Source of the DNA: Anisakis pegreffii
Lineage: Eukaryota; Nematoda; Chromadorea; Rhabditida; Anisakidae
NCBI GenBank assembly: GCA_035041965.1
Contig: JAPYMA010000110.1
Location: 248,001-312,000, forward strand
Direction of reading: 5' to 3'
Length of the DNA stretch: 64,000 bases
Shown: piece after piece, positions 24,282 to 38,400 of the stretch
How positions within the stretch are numbered: the first letter of the stretch is position 1
How the letters are laid out: each line of letters opens with the position of its first letter
Notes under the pieces: model-generated
Told to the model about the DNA's origin: nothing
Databases searched by the model: none
Seen by the model: the letters and a program-made list of their open reading frames with translations, nothing else
Translations under genes and position numbers: made by a program

Positions 24282-27200
24282 TCAAACGGAAGTCTCCTTG
24301 AATGAGTTCGGTGATTTGGATTGTGATTGCATTGGTGGTATGGTCTTATCGACGGGTATCTGCTCAGGTGGAGGAATTGGCGGAGTGAAGGGAGTGGATT
24401 TGGCATCGGATGCCATGAGTGGTGGTTCGGGTGGAGCGGGTGGGTACGGAGTGACACCTTGAATGAATTCATCCAATGCAGCCATTTCCTCTTCCTTCTT
24501 CAACACCTCAACCATGCTCTTGATCTGTTCCGCACTTATTTTCAAATCCTTGTGCTGACTGAGAATTTCAATCGTCTGCAATCACCTTCACATTAGTCAA
24601 AAATTCATCCACTAGATGAATTGAAAATCTGATGCCTCTCTCATTCTAATGAATGACTTTAGTGAATTTGCAGAAACGAAACGTAAAAATTAGTTTAAGT
24701 CTAAAAGGAAGGGATGCGAATACAGTAATGTTCAAAGTTAATGATCAATGCTGGAAAGACGTTGCTTCAGTTTGATTTCGAAACAGTAACCAAACTGTTG
24801 GAGGACGATATGGATAATGAAAGGATCAGTAATAAATATTTAATTCAATGGAAATAACGAATGCATCTGAATGAAACGGAACGTATTCGTTCATAAAATG
24901 GATTGCATTTATTCAAGCCAACACTAGAACCACGATGAGAATTAAATATGATGCAACTAACTCTAAGCACAATATTCGCGTCGATAATACCATCCGTGTC
25001 CTCGTCAAGTGCACGAACCACCTGAATCCATTTCCTCATATCAACAAACAAACAATCTCAACATTTTCATCCTCATATATCCACCAAAATCTTCACGAAA
25101 AGCCATATAAAGCTTAATTTATATCAATTTCATTTCTGCCCATCTAATTCTATCTGTAAACTAGAAAATAACACCTCATGATGTTCTGCGGCTGATGACG
25201 AAGGAAACAGCCAGAAATCACGAAAAAGAAAACATCATCCAGTAATATTATCAGGGTGATCAATTTGCTAATGAATCGCGCAACATTATCATCAAAATAT
25301 TTCTCATTTTTGAATTTAAGTTTGACTTTCCATCGAAGAATTGATGCGTGATATGACCATAAGTTGAGTGGATAATTGTGACGAGTAAAAGTAAAAAACG
25401 AACCTTTTCAATTGCTTTTTGATCATCAGGTAATTTAACGAGTGATCGCAACTTATCCAATATGTCATCAACACGCATCAGCGTCACTCTGAACCATTTA
25501 CAATATCATGATATCATTACACGAGAAAACATCAAAACATATTGTCAAAACAGCGCAGCATTCTGAGAGAATGTTGTTGGATACACGAAAAATGGTAAAC
25601 TGAAAAATTACGTGAATGAAGTGTTGACCACGATGAAATTGACTAACAGGATGTAAAGTTATGTTCAGTCGCTTAAAATTAAGAACGGCAGAGGATGGAT
25701 TAAGAAAGTGATCATATCGATGGCATACTGATCATTCGCAACGAAAACGATGATTGCTTTGAAATAAATATGACAACAAACTTCTTCGTAGTGGCAGCAT
25801 TCGCAATAGCGGGATCTGCAACTGTCTCGTCAATCGTACGACGTTTCTCCTCCAACTTTTCGACAAGAGCTTCAACTTTGTTCAAAATTGTGCCAAGACT
25901 CTGACGTAATCGTTTCGCGCCTTTCGATTCACCCAGATCCTTCTTCAGAACATCCACCTCGAGAAGATCCTAAACATTTCATAACGATGATTCTCTCTCT
26001 CACTGAACGGCTACACTAAAAAATGATAGCTGTGCTAGAGCAAACACGCCGTCAAGTCCACTATCTATTTAAGACACTCGCGTAATCTCAATGATTGTTC
26101 AATTCCCATCAGGTTCACGAATCTAAACTTCTAAAGATTTCATCATCCAAACAACGGCAATCAAAAACATTTGCAACACAGTTTTCCGGTTGATATTGCC
26201 TCCTCAACACAACTGATCATAACCATTAATGAAATAAACCTCGTTGAGCTCGGTGAGTTTCTCCTTCAGTTCAATAACATCGTGCTTCACTTCCGACACC
26301 ACGCTTCCGTGAATTACGTCCTCAATCTTCTTCAGATCTTTCTATAATAAAAATTCTTCAGCGAACTATTCATCAAATGACACTCACCAAAAACCGTTGT
26401 CGAATGGATAAATTTGCACTTAAAGAGAAATGAACTGCTGATTTTACATTTCTCGATTATACAGTTTTCTTGATAATTGCTCGGTCAGTTGCTGATAATC
26501 GTTTGATAGATCACTTGCATCATTTACCCACTCAGCTTTTTTAAAGCATTTCAACGATGCACCTCACATAGCAATAGTTTTGCTCTTTGTCAAAGTCTTG
26601 TACTGTATTTCAACAAATAAATGTTTGATTCCATACACACCCAGTCATTTCACACATGGACTTTCAAAACAGACAGACGTGAATGAGATACTGAATGGGT
26701 GAATACCTGATCAACGGCCGTAGCTTGTGCAACTTTTTCAGCCACATGTTTCGATGCAACACCAACAGTGAGTAATGCTTCTGCGGCTAAACTTTCTTTC
26801 AGAGCGATAGAAGGTGGCACAGGCTTCGTCTCAGCGCTCACTTCATCAGCCAGCACTTCGGCTCCTTTCTCCTTCAACAAGAGTCCTTGATTGCTGACAC
26901 ATCACTATTCTTGCTACTAAATGTGTAAAATGGAAATCATCTCCTTGATGACTGTCACAAACACTCACCAAAATAGGTTTCTCTGAAACCATTTCAGCAG
27001 AAGCTTCCGATGTAGATGCTGCAGCCGCGGCTTGCTCGATGGCCAGTTTCGCTTTCTCCTTTTCCAGTTCCTCTTCCATCTTCTTCTGTAACAAAACAAA
27101 GTGATCAGCCAGGTAACTGTGACTATAATCGGAATATTTCGAGTGGTAATATTCATGCAAATCACGAAAGTGATTCCATCATCAAAACTGCATAAATAAA

Positions 27201-30200
27201 GCATACGCATTTTCTCCTCATTCAATTAAATACATCAGGATGCTATTTGAAAGGGATCACAAAAGCAATCGATTAATATTTGTAATATTTTACAAACCTC
27301 TTGAATCGAATAATGCTTATGATGAAATAAAACTGAATGGATGAACTGAATCAAAAACTCATCCCGATATACCTTTTCTTCAGCAGCCTTCTTTGCCTCT
27401 GCGACCGTTTTCCTCTCCTCTTGAATACCCTTCTCGATGGCTTTTATCAGATTCAAACGTTCTTTATAGGCAACCTTATCACCTTCTAATTCAGTTAGCT
27501 TCTGACGCGTTTGTTCGGCAATTCCTAAAACAAATGAGTTTATAATTTATTGTGACGGCGTAGCTTATAGTCATCGTAACAATTAAAATCGGCAATACTG
27601 TCCATTTACTAATTGTAAACTTGATAATAGCAAAGGCCAATGTTCAAATTACGTTCCAGAACATGTTCTCCTATAAGTGAATAATACATTTGTTCTGATA
27701 TTCGTGTCATCAATTAAAATTAACTAATTTACTCGTGTTATTGGATGATAACCTACCCATCAATGAATGATATCTTTTCGGAGCATAAATCACTATCCAA
27801 CATCATTATCAGAGGATTTTTCTGATATTCGCATTACTTTTGTTCGTTCAAATGCTCATGATGAAGCATTGTAATGAACTTAGAACGAACCTTCAGGGAG
27901 ACTGGAAAGCAGAGCCTTAAGACGATCCGTGAATGAGATATCCTCAGGAAGGTAAATTGATCTCGAAAGAAGTAACAACGACGGTGGCACCTTATCGTTC
28001 AAGGATAATTCTAACCATTGTTTCAACTGAAAATTCATTTCATGTTCATTATCTCATAATGTGAAAATGTCATAGAAGTTATGTGAATGAATGTTGTTTA
28101 CTTGTTGTAACGTTTCGAAGAAGTGAAAGGGCGCAACATTGTTTTATGAGAGAAGAAGTTTTTAGACTGGTGGAAGTAAGTCCAGGAAACGCCTCGAAAA
28201 TTGCGGTTCAGTTCAAACAATAATAAATGATACCTGATCTTTAAGACGATGTTCACTCACTCCAAAGGAACGCATCCCACGAGCTCTACACGCCGTTTGC
28301 AATTCAGCCATGGACAAATTATCAACACCTCCTTCCAATGCTATTTCCTTAAAATCACTAATGTCATTAAGTAATAAACCACCTTTCACGAACAAGACAA
28401 CGACGAAATGCACTGATTCAATCGAATTCATAACAGCTACTCCTTTTCACTTAACGACGACGAATGCTCATGGACATCCACAACATTCACGATCAAATCT
28501 GGTTTTAATTATCCATAGATTTGCTGCATTTAGAACAGAGACTTCGCATTCACAGCTTTGTTGGCTTTAGGAGAAGAAATCCTGCATGGACATATGAGTA
28601 CGAATGTGGACTAACTTTATCATCAGCTTTCAGTTCCCTTAACTTCATGTTCAATTGGAATCGTAAAATCTCAGGAGTGCCCAACGGCTGAATATCCAAC
28701 ATCCGACACAATGCTCGTAATGTACTCATCGATAGATTGTCCAAAGTTAATTCATCTTCAAATAATTTCGAGAACTTGAACAAATCAGCAGTGCTCACGT
28801 AACCACCTTCACTTCGAACCTTAAATGAGCCTGTTCAGAAATTTCCTGAATCTATATCACTGGAATCAAATATTTTGCAAACAACAATAAATTTGAAAAT
28901 CCACGCAAGATGTGACCTTTTTGATGAACTCAGCAAATTCCAGTGCTTTGCTTTCGCTTTCACTTTCAGCACCTTTTGTGATCGCTTTTCTTTCCAAACC
29001 AATTTCAGCAATTGTGTCTTGAAGGAATTTCGCCATTTCAACTTTCACTTTTAATCTCCTTCGAATTTTTTCTTGCTGAAATGTTCTTTCACTTGTTTGC
29101 AAATGTAATAAAATATCAAATTCAGACGTTATTAACAAGTGCTTGATGGAGTTTTGAAGAGTGAATACAATGGCAGAATGGAGAAGTCTGTTCTTTTATT
29201 GCATTGAAACTGTCACAATAAACGAAACGAGTTGACGTTTGTGGTTACGGCCAGAAATGTGACGTTTGAAGTTATAACTAAGAGCAATTATTCCATCCCA
29301 CGGAACTTGGAATATAACTTTCAAAAGCAATTGTTCGTAAGTGTAGCGAACAAAAGAATGATACAGATGATAATTTGTATCGCAACACGTTCATTTCTAT
29401 CAAATCAAGCAAAAACTAGGCTTTAAGCTGCTATCTTCACGATTCACGTTAACCAATAAATCACACTCACCATTATAGGAATATATTGACTAGATGCGGT
29501 AACAAATAGAGAGCGGAACGAGAAATGTTATGATGATGAATTATTATACAGGCACACATGATACTGAACAGTAAGGTGCATGAAATGGATTAAGAGACCG
29601 ACCTCTTTGGATTCCTCTTGGAATGTGCTTGGTAGCATATTTGGGAATAATTTTAAGAAGATTGGCAAGGTGAATTCCAGAAATGGTACGATGATGAATA
29701 TCGAGAATGGCACCAAACGGAATAAATCCGATACAGTTCTGATCAACTGTTGCCTCTCTTTACGCATTAATGAATGTCCCCTTGCCAGTCTCCACAAATA
29801 TTTCGCACTCAATCGTGTTTCCAACGCCAATAAACGAAATCCATGATAGTAGTGTTTCAATTCATTGCCCGCTCGTCGCATCAATGATAATTTCACGGCA
29901 TCCTTCTTTGCCAACTAAACTGCGGTCAAATTCTTACTGGCTTATTATCAATATGATTTTTATTGCTAACAACATTATTAATATTATATTTATTATGTCA
30001 TTATAACAACCTCTTAAGAGCTGAAGTTTCTTCCAGAATGGTAATGCCTACTCTTCTGTATACAGATAAAACTTGCATTGTGAAATGTCATTACAATTTC
30101 AGATCGAACAACGCAGATATTTCGTCATCATCCATTCTCCTTCACCGTTATGAATCAATAACTACGATGCATTTTCTTACCACAATGAATAAACTTTTTT

Positions 30201-30680
30201 GATGGTCTAACTGTCGATCGATGTGGAAATTGCATTTCAAAACGAACAAAATGAAGGGATTAAGTCCACTTATTCACACTTCCCTTCACCACTTATCACC
30301 AATTTATTACTCTCGAAATAGTTTTTTTTTCTTCACTAGTACTGCCAGCTCATTTGGACACAAACCACAGCTGCTCTGGCACGTGAATCATCTGCGTGAC
30401 TTTTGCGATAAGGATGAAAATGACTCGATATACAATCAATCAATCCAGCGTATGAGCAATTCACTGTTCCGGGTGATGAGATAAACGTAACGAATACACG
30501 AACCATTCCTTTCCTGGCTGCTTCACGTTCGCTTTCCTGATGTTGCAGATCATCTCTGAGCATTCGTAAAGTCTCTTCGACTTTACTCCTCTCCACTGAA
30601 GCATATCGAATCGATGTGTTGTGAAGCGTCCTCACAAAGTCTAATCGTACCAAGTTTATCACCGAAAGTTGTTGATGCAT
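24282..30680 (-). CDS. letm-1: LETM1, mitochondrial inner-membrane cation/proton antiporter
   Basis: Fourteen exons: 30680-~30504, 29914-29603, 29075-28917, 28819-28616, 28347-28234, 28026-27891, 27524-27373, 27085-26969, 26871-26707, 26341-26240, 25969-25782, 25488-25404, 25021-24962 and 24575-24282. All junctions agree in phase and give about 755 residues (human: 739). Residues 1-28 look like a mitochondrial presequence ending RYAS, and an in-frame TAA precedes the ATG. Landmarks are [24 protein letters not shown], the single membrane helix in [56 protein letters not shown] and coiled coils over exons 7-11. A C-terminal EF-hand reads [12 protein letters not shown], with Ile instead of an acidic residue at position 12. 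The tail is proline-rich ([11 protein letters not shown]). LETM1 mediates K+/H+ and Ca2+/H+ exchange and matrix volume control (family knowledge). The exact donor of exon 1 (30504 or 30498) is unsure. Confidence 0.95.
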
Positions 30681-33600
30681 TCCATTTCTTTGAAATTATA
30701 TTTATCACAAACTTTCGATAATTTTCAAATATGTTCAATAACTTCACAGATCATCAATCTGCGATGGGGCTTTTGAATGCGCTATATTCAATTTGCTTCC
30801 TTACAATAAATTCATTCACTAGCTGTATCAAGCGATACTTTTCTCTGAATAAAACCTCACAATCACGAAATATCGTTGTGACCATACAGATATCTACGTT
30901 ACTGCGAAATGATGAATGGTTTATGAGGAAATGAGAAGAAAGCTAAAATGGCAAAGAATAAAAATTGGGAGTGGTTAATGAAAGCTAAAATGATAATTTC
31001 GGGACGGACAGTGATAACAAACAAAGTCGAAGTTAGTTTCATACCGATGTAACGTAGAAGCGATCAGTCGCTGAGAGAGCGCCGTGCGATACAATAATTT
31101 TCTGTACATTGAAAAAAATGATCACAAATCCGATATTATTCTTTTGAAGGTTCCGTTGAATAGTTCTTCAGTTGAACTGAACACAAAAGTGATCGCATCA
31201 ATGAATCCAGGTGACTGTTAGATATAAATATAATCAGAGAAAATACTGCTGATGATCTTTGACTAACTAAAAACAACAAGATTATCTCATTTGCACGGAT
31301 TTCATAACAACGCACATAACGTTAATGGAATGAATGCTTCGCACTGAACACGAACCACGATGATGAAAGGAATCAATACAAAGAGCACAAGTGAAACGAG
31401 ACTATCACATGAAAAGAAGCAATCGCTTGAACAACACGACTTCAAACGAGAAATGGCACAACACGTGAATCATTCCATTCTTCCATTTTTCTTGTCGATT
31501 TTGTGCTCGTTAAAAACAGACACAGAGCCGACTGTCTACGAGATGATTGAGTGCACAACAAACAACAAATATTTGATGAACACTCAAAAATAAGTCATGA
31601 CCAGGTGATAGGGAATAGAATTTGATAACAGCGCGATTCAAAGAATACGGCAGACACAAACATGAAAATTTATAACATGTTACGGACTGTTACGTCGGAT
31701 CATCAATTTAAAACACACAGAAAAGAGCACCGAGAAGTACGCGCATAAGGGCATCATCGACAACCGTTACTCAGAACAAACACCCAAAACTAATTTTCGA
31801 ATCATCAAACCTATATTTAACAAAACTAGACCTTACACATTAAAATAAACTGCCACACATTCACCATACAATAGAAAAACACTAATTGAGGAAAATTGCT
31901 CAAGACTACGCTTTCTTTCGGATGTTCGGAATTTGCCTAAAGCTCGCTCTTCATCCAGACAACTACAAAACACACACCCATCAGAACCATCCCAACAGCA
32001 AAACATTTATCAACAGCTGACGTCGATCACTTCCTTCATGCCAACAATGCACGTCGTCCTCAAATAACGGCCAGCCGTTATCGTACCTTTTTAGTTACTT
32101 TCATCAGTTTCAATCTAACTCAATGCATAGAACTAATCTATCAGAAACTGTTAAGCATTAAAAAGACAAAATAAATCATTCATGGGCAATAAACTGGAGT
32201 GGAGGTGGTGTGATTAACATTAAAGTATACCTTCATTCCTACTCAATCAACATACAGAATGAAGTTGAGGCAATACGCTAAAACAGCAACTATCGATTCG
32301 AAAGAGTAGTATACAACATGAGCAACACGCTCGCCGAGGAAACCAAACAACATTACACGAAACTTGCACTTACAGAAGTGCAAACGTTCTCTGCTATCAA
32401 AAGGAAGGAGTAAATAAAGCACTGATACGTGCAGTCATTCAACAACATGATCGCTAAGTCCGTAAAAGAATGCATAAACACATTTGACAATCAAAAACCA
32501 TGTACTTTATTCACATTTAACAATCAAAAACCATCAAATCACACTGAAAAGTCTCTCTCGAACTAACCATTAAACAGTCAAAATGAATCTTTGAACACAG
32601 CAAACGATGTAATTTACACAAACCAGTACGCTATTACGTTAATACACGATGACAAATGAACGTAAATCAACGCTTCAAACAAACTTTTTTTACTTTATTC
32701 AAATTTTCAAATGAATTTACCATAAACATTCGACTGTTAATGCAAACGACAAAATTCCGTTGAACATTCCAAACGAATAAATAATGTTCCATTGAAACGC
32801 AGAAATCACAAACTTACCTCAGTCGAGGTTATAAATACCCCGAGGTAATAAATGAATGAAACTCAACAGACACGACACCAGAAAAGGATATACTAGTTGA
32901 AATATCGCAGCAATGCCTCAGAATTACGCAATAAATCCACAACACGACATTTACGGTCCGGCAGTTATGCTGCCATGCCACGCAATTTCATGTCAACAAC
33001 GGAGTACACTCACAATCAGATCTCGGTTAATGCTTCGGCTTGTGCGTATCACAAAGTCACTGCCCGCGCTTATGAAACTCGTAATTCCCATGATTTTTTT
33101 CAAACATTTAGCAGAAGCTATGCCCCATTAAGTTTACTTCGTCTGCAGCAGTTTTCATCGTACGTTTCTTAATACACTGGCACATTCAAACAACTTCGTT
33201 CGTCGGCTCGTAAAACTCCAAAATGACAGTACAAAGCGAATAAACATATGAAGCATATGGAAATATAAGTAGTTACAGAGGCAATCAATAAACGGAACAC
33301 ATCTTCAGAATATGGCACACGATTTTGACACTACTAAATTGCTAACAATAAAAATACAATATCTTAAAAGAAATTTCTGATACCTGGCCAGCAAACTGAA
33401 AAATTATTCGAGGAAATTAGTCGATTGTCGTTAATTTCTGCGTGGAAGTGGAATTGGTGAATTGCTTGTTAATTTTTGCATGGACACCTCGCCACATAAA
33501 ATTGGTAAAACGTCCGTGTGGAAATCAGTAAAGTGTGAGCGGTATTATTTTATTGTGCGATGATTTAATTATGTCACCGATTAAAATTTACTTTTCTGTT

Positions 33601-33932
33601 AGTAATCAGCGCGGTGAACTGGTGTTATATTCATCGCGGTTTTGTTGTCCTTTTTATTGCAGTGCTTGAAATTTGATGTATTATGCTGATTCCATTTTTA
33701 ATGATGTTTCTTATCTTTTTCGGAATGCATTCGCCCATTTAATGGTGAATTTTATCGTTATAATTATCATGATTCAGTGTGTACATAATTTTAAACGGAA
33801 ATAAAATATTGTTTATCGAAGCAAAAATTTTATTTTCGAAATAACTATCACCTAAAAAATGTTCATTCCTTGTTCCAATGACTATCTTCGTTGTTCCAAT
33901 GAAAAATTAATTGAGATATGAACTGAGAAGAG
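30681..33932. other. Intergenic region upstream of LETM1
   Basis: No splice-supported exon was found. Two overlapping plus-strand frames at 32897-33175 (91 and 72 codons) sit in a locally more GC-rich patch downstream of a TATAAATA at about 32830. Neither has a recognisable domain, and their composition does not decide between them. Promoter elements for the flanking divergent genes (LETM1 to the left, the small membrane protein to the right) should lie here. Confidence 0.45.
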
Positions 33933-34579
33933 ATGTTGTCCAGACTGCCGTTGCGCTACAAACGACATCTTGTAACCGGCAGCATTGTATGTGCAGCTGT
34001 ATTATCTGCTTATGGTTGGTTTTATTGGGATTATTTTCGATTTCAATATCATAATCATCACCATCCTTATGATAACTTGCTATTCTTGAAATAATATCAT
34101 TCTCATTTATAATAAGTTCAAAAATTATTAGTGAAATCATATAGCTGATCTTGAATACAGGCTCAGTCCTTGTATTTGTAAGAATAATCAATTTGTATTA
34201 TGTTTTATCTCTTTCTTATTCAAAAATGAATGGTTTCCTAGCATAAAATAAAAACATTATTTGAATATAATATTCTTCAAAGAACACAAATTTTATTCAT
34301 TATGCGTTCATTTGCAGAATCTTCAAAACTATTCAAAATCTTAAAACGCATTTTGTTTATGCGAACGCCTTATGGTAATTATAAACGATCAAAGATATCT
34401 TTCGACAATAAATAACGCAAATAACCATATTTGTAGGATTCTTCTTTATCGCTGATAAGATAAAACGATGGAGTAATCGAAATCCAACGTTGTTACATGA
34501 GGAAATGGAAGACTTCTTGTACTGGAAAGAACTGAAGGAAAGGAACGACCAACGTTTGCTAAAAAAGACCGACAAGTAG
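33933..34579 (+). CDS. Small single-pass membrane protein, possibly COX6C-like
   Basis: Two exons, 33933-34014 and 34437-34579, join in phase 1 inside the membrane helix and give 74 residues. The sequence starts MLSRLPLRYKRHLVTG, continues with one helix (SIVCAAVLSAYGFFFIA), and then has a charged tail with ADKIKRW and EEMEDFLYWKELKER before the stop at 34577. A short basic N-terminus, one helix, an ADxxK motif at the helix end and a charged C-terminus resemble cytochrome c oxidase subunit 6C in size and layout. A subunit or assembly factor of another respiratory complex is equally possible. If exon 1 is read unspliced it hits a stop after 53 codons, so the splice is what makes a plausible protein. 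The gene is supported by phase and composition. The name is a guess. Confidence 0.6.
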
Positions 34580-35650
34580 TCGGATAAATATTCTCAAATC
34601 CATTATTAAAATTTGTAGAGTTTTATTCTAATTGTAATCATTGTTATATTAACACGTCTAACTACTATTGTGTTATTAAACTTCTAATATTACATGTTGT
34701 TCCATCGCATGCTAAACTGAAGTAATGTGAAATTTTGCTACGAATAAAATCTCCTATGACCTTTCTGCCAGCCGAAAATGATAGACTACAAGATTTTTGC
34801 ATGGAAACACATCGTGCTCTGCATACGGCAACAGAAGCGACAATAACAAGTGAACATATTCAACTAATGTAAGAATATAATAAAAAGGCAGTGATACGGT
34901 AAAATAGGCAATAAGCATCATTGAATAATGAATGAAAAATTTTTCATTGCAAGAAGTATTAACGGATCAACTCACCAATACTTATTGACCATTTGAGCAG
35001 CAAACGTTCAGTTACTAATATTCGCAAAACTCGTCCTCCTAGGTGATCCGAGAACAACAGAAATGAATTCAAACCAAAAATGAGGCTGGATTGGAAGTGA
35101 AGAACATTGACAGAGGTACAATCAAACTATTATTGAAAAACGAACATTGTACGTTGATGAGAAATAAAACCTGAATAACGGGAGAATAATTATGGCAAAG
35201 ACGAATGAAAGAAGCATGAAAGACTCAGTAAACAGATCACAGAACAATGATATTTGCAATAAATAAGCACATTGAACAGGCGCACGATTCGACAGAATTT
35301 CATTCATTATTTTCATAGCATATTCCATCAGTTTTCAATGAATTATTACTTTTGCTTATTGAAAACCGATGGAATGTGTTTTTTAATGAGGTGTATCTCA
35401 AAATCGAACATCCTTTCGAATCGATATTCACATTCAACGCAACGTGGCCACTCACAGTTGTCATCCATGAAGCGCGATATCAAATGACAGCGAATATCCA
35501 TCGCATCATCATCACTAAATGAATTAAACGAATCAGTGAATTAAACCACAGTCAAAAACAAATTCGAGTGTGTTTGCACAGGTCATATTATTTTCTATAA
35601 TAGTTGATGTTTTTCATTGCGTTTTCAAAAACAGGTAAGTTTTGTAAAAT
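34580..35650. other. Intergenic region between convergent genes
   Basis: Nothing coding is supported. The region is AT-rich with a candidate AATAAA at about 34743 for the small membrane-protein gene. Confidence 0.5.
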
Positions 35651-38400
35651 TCAAATGATTGTAATTTTTCCATGAAATGATAACCTCTTTGTTGTGTCAG
35701 ATGAATGGTGGGATAGCTGACTATTGTCCCTTACACTTGTAATATCCTGATGTTTTAACGTAGCTGTGGAAGTATTTGATTTGGTTAGTTCTGTCATATT
35801 TTCAGCAATATTTGAGATGTTTCTATCAATACTTTCGGAGTTGAAAGATGATGAATTGCTTAGTTTAACATTTGATGAAGGTGTTTTTTCGTAGCTTTTA
35901 AGATCCACTTGTTTTGAACATGTATCCGATTTAGTGAATCCGCTGCTGGTCGATGTCCCACTTTCAGAATCCACTCGTGACCGTTGTGAATCTTTATGCA
36001 CTTTTGCTTCTAGTGATTCAATGTCAGCATCGTGACCCACTGCGTGTCCATTATTCTTTCCATCAGTATCAACCAATAATATCGTTTTTTTGTCGTAATC
36101 CTTTCTATCTGTACCATCCAGTGATATCTGATCTTGAATGTCATCCTTTCCCATTTTGAACACCTTCAGCACATTGTCTTTCTCGTAGTTGGCCTTCAAT
36201 GAATGAAATAAAGTGCTCGAGTGATTGTGATTAAATACACAAACTCCAGATATATCAAATGAAATTTTCTGATTAATAATTTGGATTAAACTATCGATGA
36301 GTTTGGAGCACAAATTTCTCAACTATATGAAGTTACAGTGCAATAGATGGGTGAGGTGAGTAGGAAATTAGAAAAAAATTGAATGAATTGATGAATCGAA
36401 ACCATTGAGTTATTGATGAGAATATCGACTATAGTCGAGGGTAGAAGCTCACAGTTAGGATGAAAATTTGGCTGTTGAGCTGATTCAGATTCAGATGATT
36501 TGAATATATGAATCAAATGGCGATTTATAACATGTCGTTTCAAACTTCGTTTATTTATCATTATGTGACCACAAATCGGACATTGATTACTTTGTAAGGC
36601 CTCTTAAAAGATTTCAGTTCGTTGAAATTACTCATGAATACAGGCTTTTCGAAGTGAGAAATAATTGTGAAGTTATGGTTTGATTTTATTTTGATTATAC
36701 ATAGATCTAATTCCGTTTTACAAATCAGTTCTGCCTAAAAGCGTATCGTAAGAGGGAGACGGATCTCAAAACTCATTGTTATACTCCCTCTAAACAGGGG
36801 AGCCTGATCAATAAAACATATACATCCAGTGATGAATTCTACTGAGAAATGCATCATTTTGAAGCGTGCATAGTTTCGAAACATTCAGCGTGATGAAAAT
36901 TAGTGACCAGCTAAATCGCCATTGTCATCTTGTATCATATTTTTACAAATGTGAATTTTCTTTAAATCCAATTGAATCAACTCGAAAAACGAACAAACCT
37001 CCAAGATTCTGATGCATATTGCAGATTGTTTCCCAAATGGTATCAAAAGTTGTTTTAAAATGTTCAATGAAGTGTTGATCTCGTTGATGTCTTGAATAAA
37101 ATTTCGTTGAGCATACTGGGCAGTTCACTGATTTCATTGGTGTTGTTCTCCTATCAGAATGATTCTCCTTCAGATGCCTTTTCAGTTCATTAAATTCTGC
37201 AATTCATTCTCGGTCTTAAAAGTATCATCAGTGTCAAGTCCTTATTATTTAGCACATCGTCTGACAAGGTCAGCAAGCGCTGTTATTCTGCTGGTATTGC
37301 ATGGATATATCATTCAGCCCAGTGATACAATCGAATTGGTTAACCGTTGGGCCGTTTGTTGCGTGACAAAGGTATCTCATGAAATCGATACGAATCAGTT
37401 CACGAAAGGAATTGGAACTCACGAAAAAAAGATCGACAGCATTTTGTGCACTCGAATAAAGCATTCACACCGTCCTTATCTCGATAATGTGCTGCTTCAT
37501 GATCCAACAATGCCGATGTGGTCTCTCCACAAAGTGTACAAACTTTCAAATTTCTCACATTCGTTGCCTTTACTCTACACTTAGAGCACCATTTTTTTGC
37601 TTGAGCATGCTGTAATTGTCGGTAGTAGTGCAACGATTTATCGTGACTTTATTCACGGCATTGTTTATTTATGCAAAAGAATGGAAATTCTCTTGGTTTC
37701 CGGAAGTGACAAATTCGGAGTTTATCGAACATTTCGAGTAAACACAGCGGTCGGTCATGTTTGGTGATCATTGTTTTATCTACCCTCAAAACTGGAATGT
37801 CTAAATTGCAGTCAAAGGTTTAACATTCAAAACACGAACCTCTGATGCAATATAAGCTTTTAACTCGCTATAGGTTTGGAATGGCTTACAACATGATTGA
37901 CAAATACAGCAGTTGCCTGAAATAATGATTACTCGAGAATCACTTCGATATGCAATAGGCACAGTATTCTTTGTGCAAAATTTGGTGTTTATAATTCTAC
38001 TTTCAATTGGTATTCATAGCAAAACTCAAATAGTATTCAGATCTTAAGTGTTTATTTGATAATTTTGAAAACACTTCCGAAAGATTCGACACGAGTTAGA
38101 TAATTGAAAGTGGCATTGGAGTGGTATTAGGAATGATTCATATGGTAATGATGTTTTGAATATTAAAGACAAATTTATCTGTGATTGATGATGTGTAATC
38201 AACGGCATGTTATGTCAACGTAAAACTAACCACTTTGAGAGGATTCGTCGCTAAACTCTGAAGAGTTACTCGAAGCATTCGAACATTCGGAATCTGCTTG
38301 TTGACGACGGCTAGTTGTGAGTTTCGGTGTCAGCACCTTAGCACCCATAACGCTCTCACATGTTTTTCCAGTGCGAAGTGTTGAATGATCAATATGAATT
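35651..38400 (-). CDS. C2H2 zinc-finger protein
   Basis: Exons 38400-38231, 37916-37840, 37609-37423, 37196-36999, 36602-36403 and 36322-35651 agree in phase. With ATG at 38348 the product is 483 residues. Three classical fingers are seen: CTKCCRSFFQFNELKRHLKE with its last His across a splice (C-x2-C-x12-H-x4-H), CPVCSTKFYSRHQRDQHFIE(H), and CPICGHIMINKRSLKRHVIN(RH). The first is rebuilt only by splicing, which confirms that junction. Degenerate modules precede them: CCICQSCCKPF without the histidine pair, and CTLCGETTSALLDHEAAH with a short spacer. The C-terminal 220 residues are serine- and acid-rich without a domain. It is likely a nuclear DNA- or RNA-binding protein. The 5' end is uncertain. 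A good exon at 38843-38763 (IHEEHDIQSSMHINAIMNVL) ends in phase 0, which does not fit the acceptor at 38401, so an exon may be missing or the start is at 38348. Confidence 0.82.

Noticed and set aside
35953..36159. Plus-strand 68-codon frame
   Set aside because: It is antisense to the long last exon of the zinc-finger gene.
37159..37584. 141-codon plus-strand frame
   Set aside because: It is antisense to two zinc-finger exons whose splice is confirmed by a rebuilt C2H2 finger.
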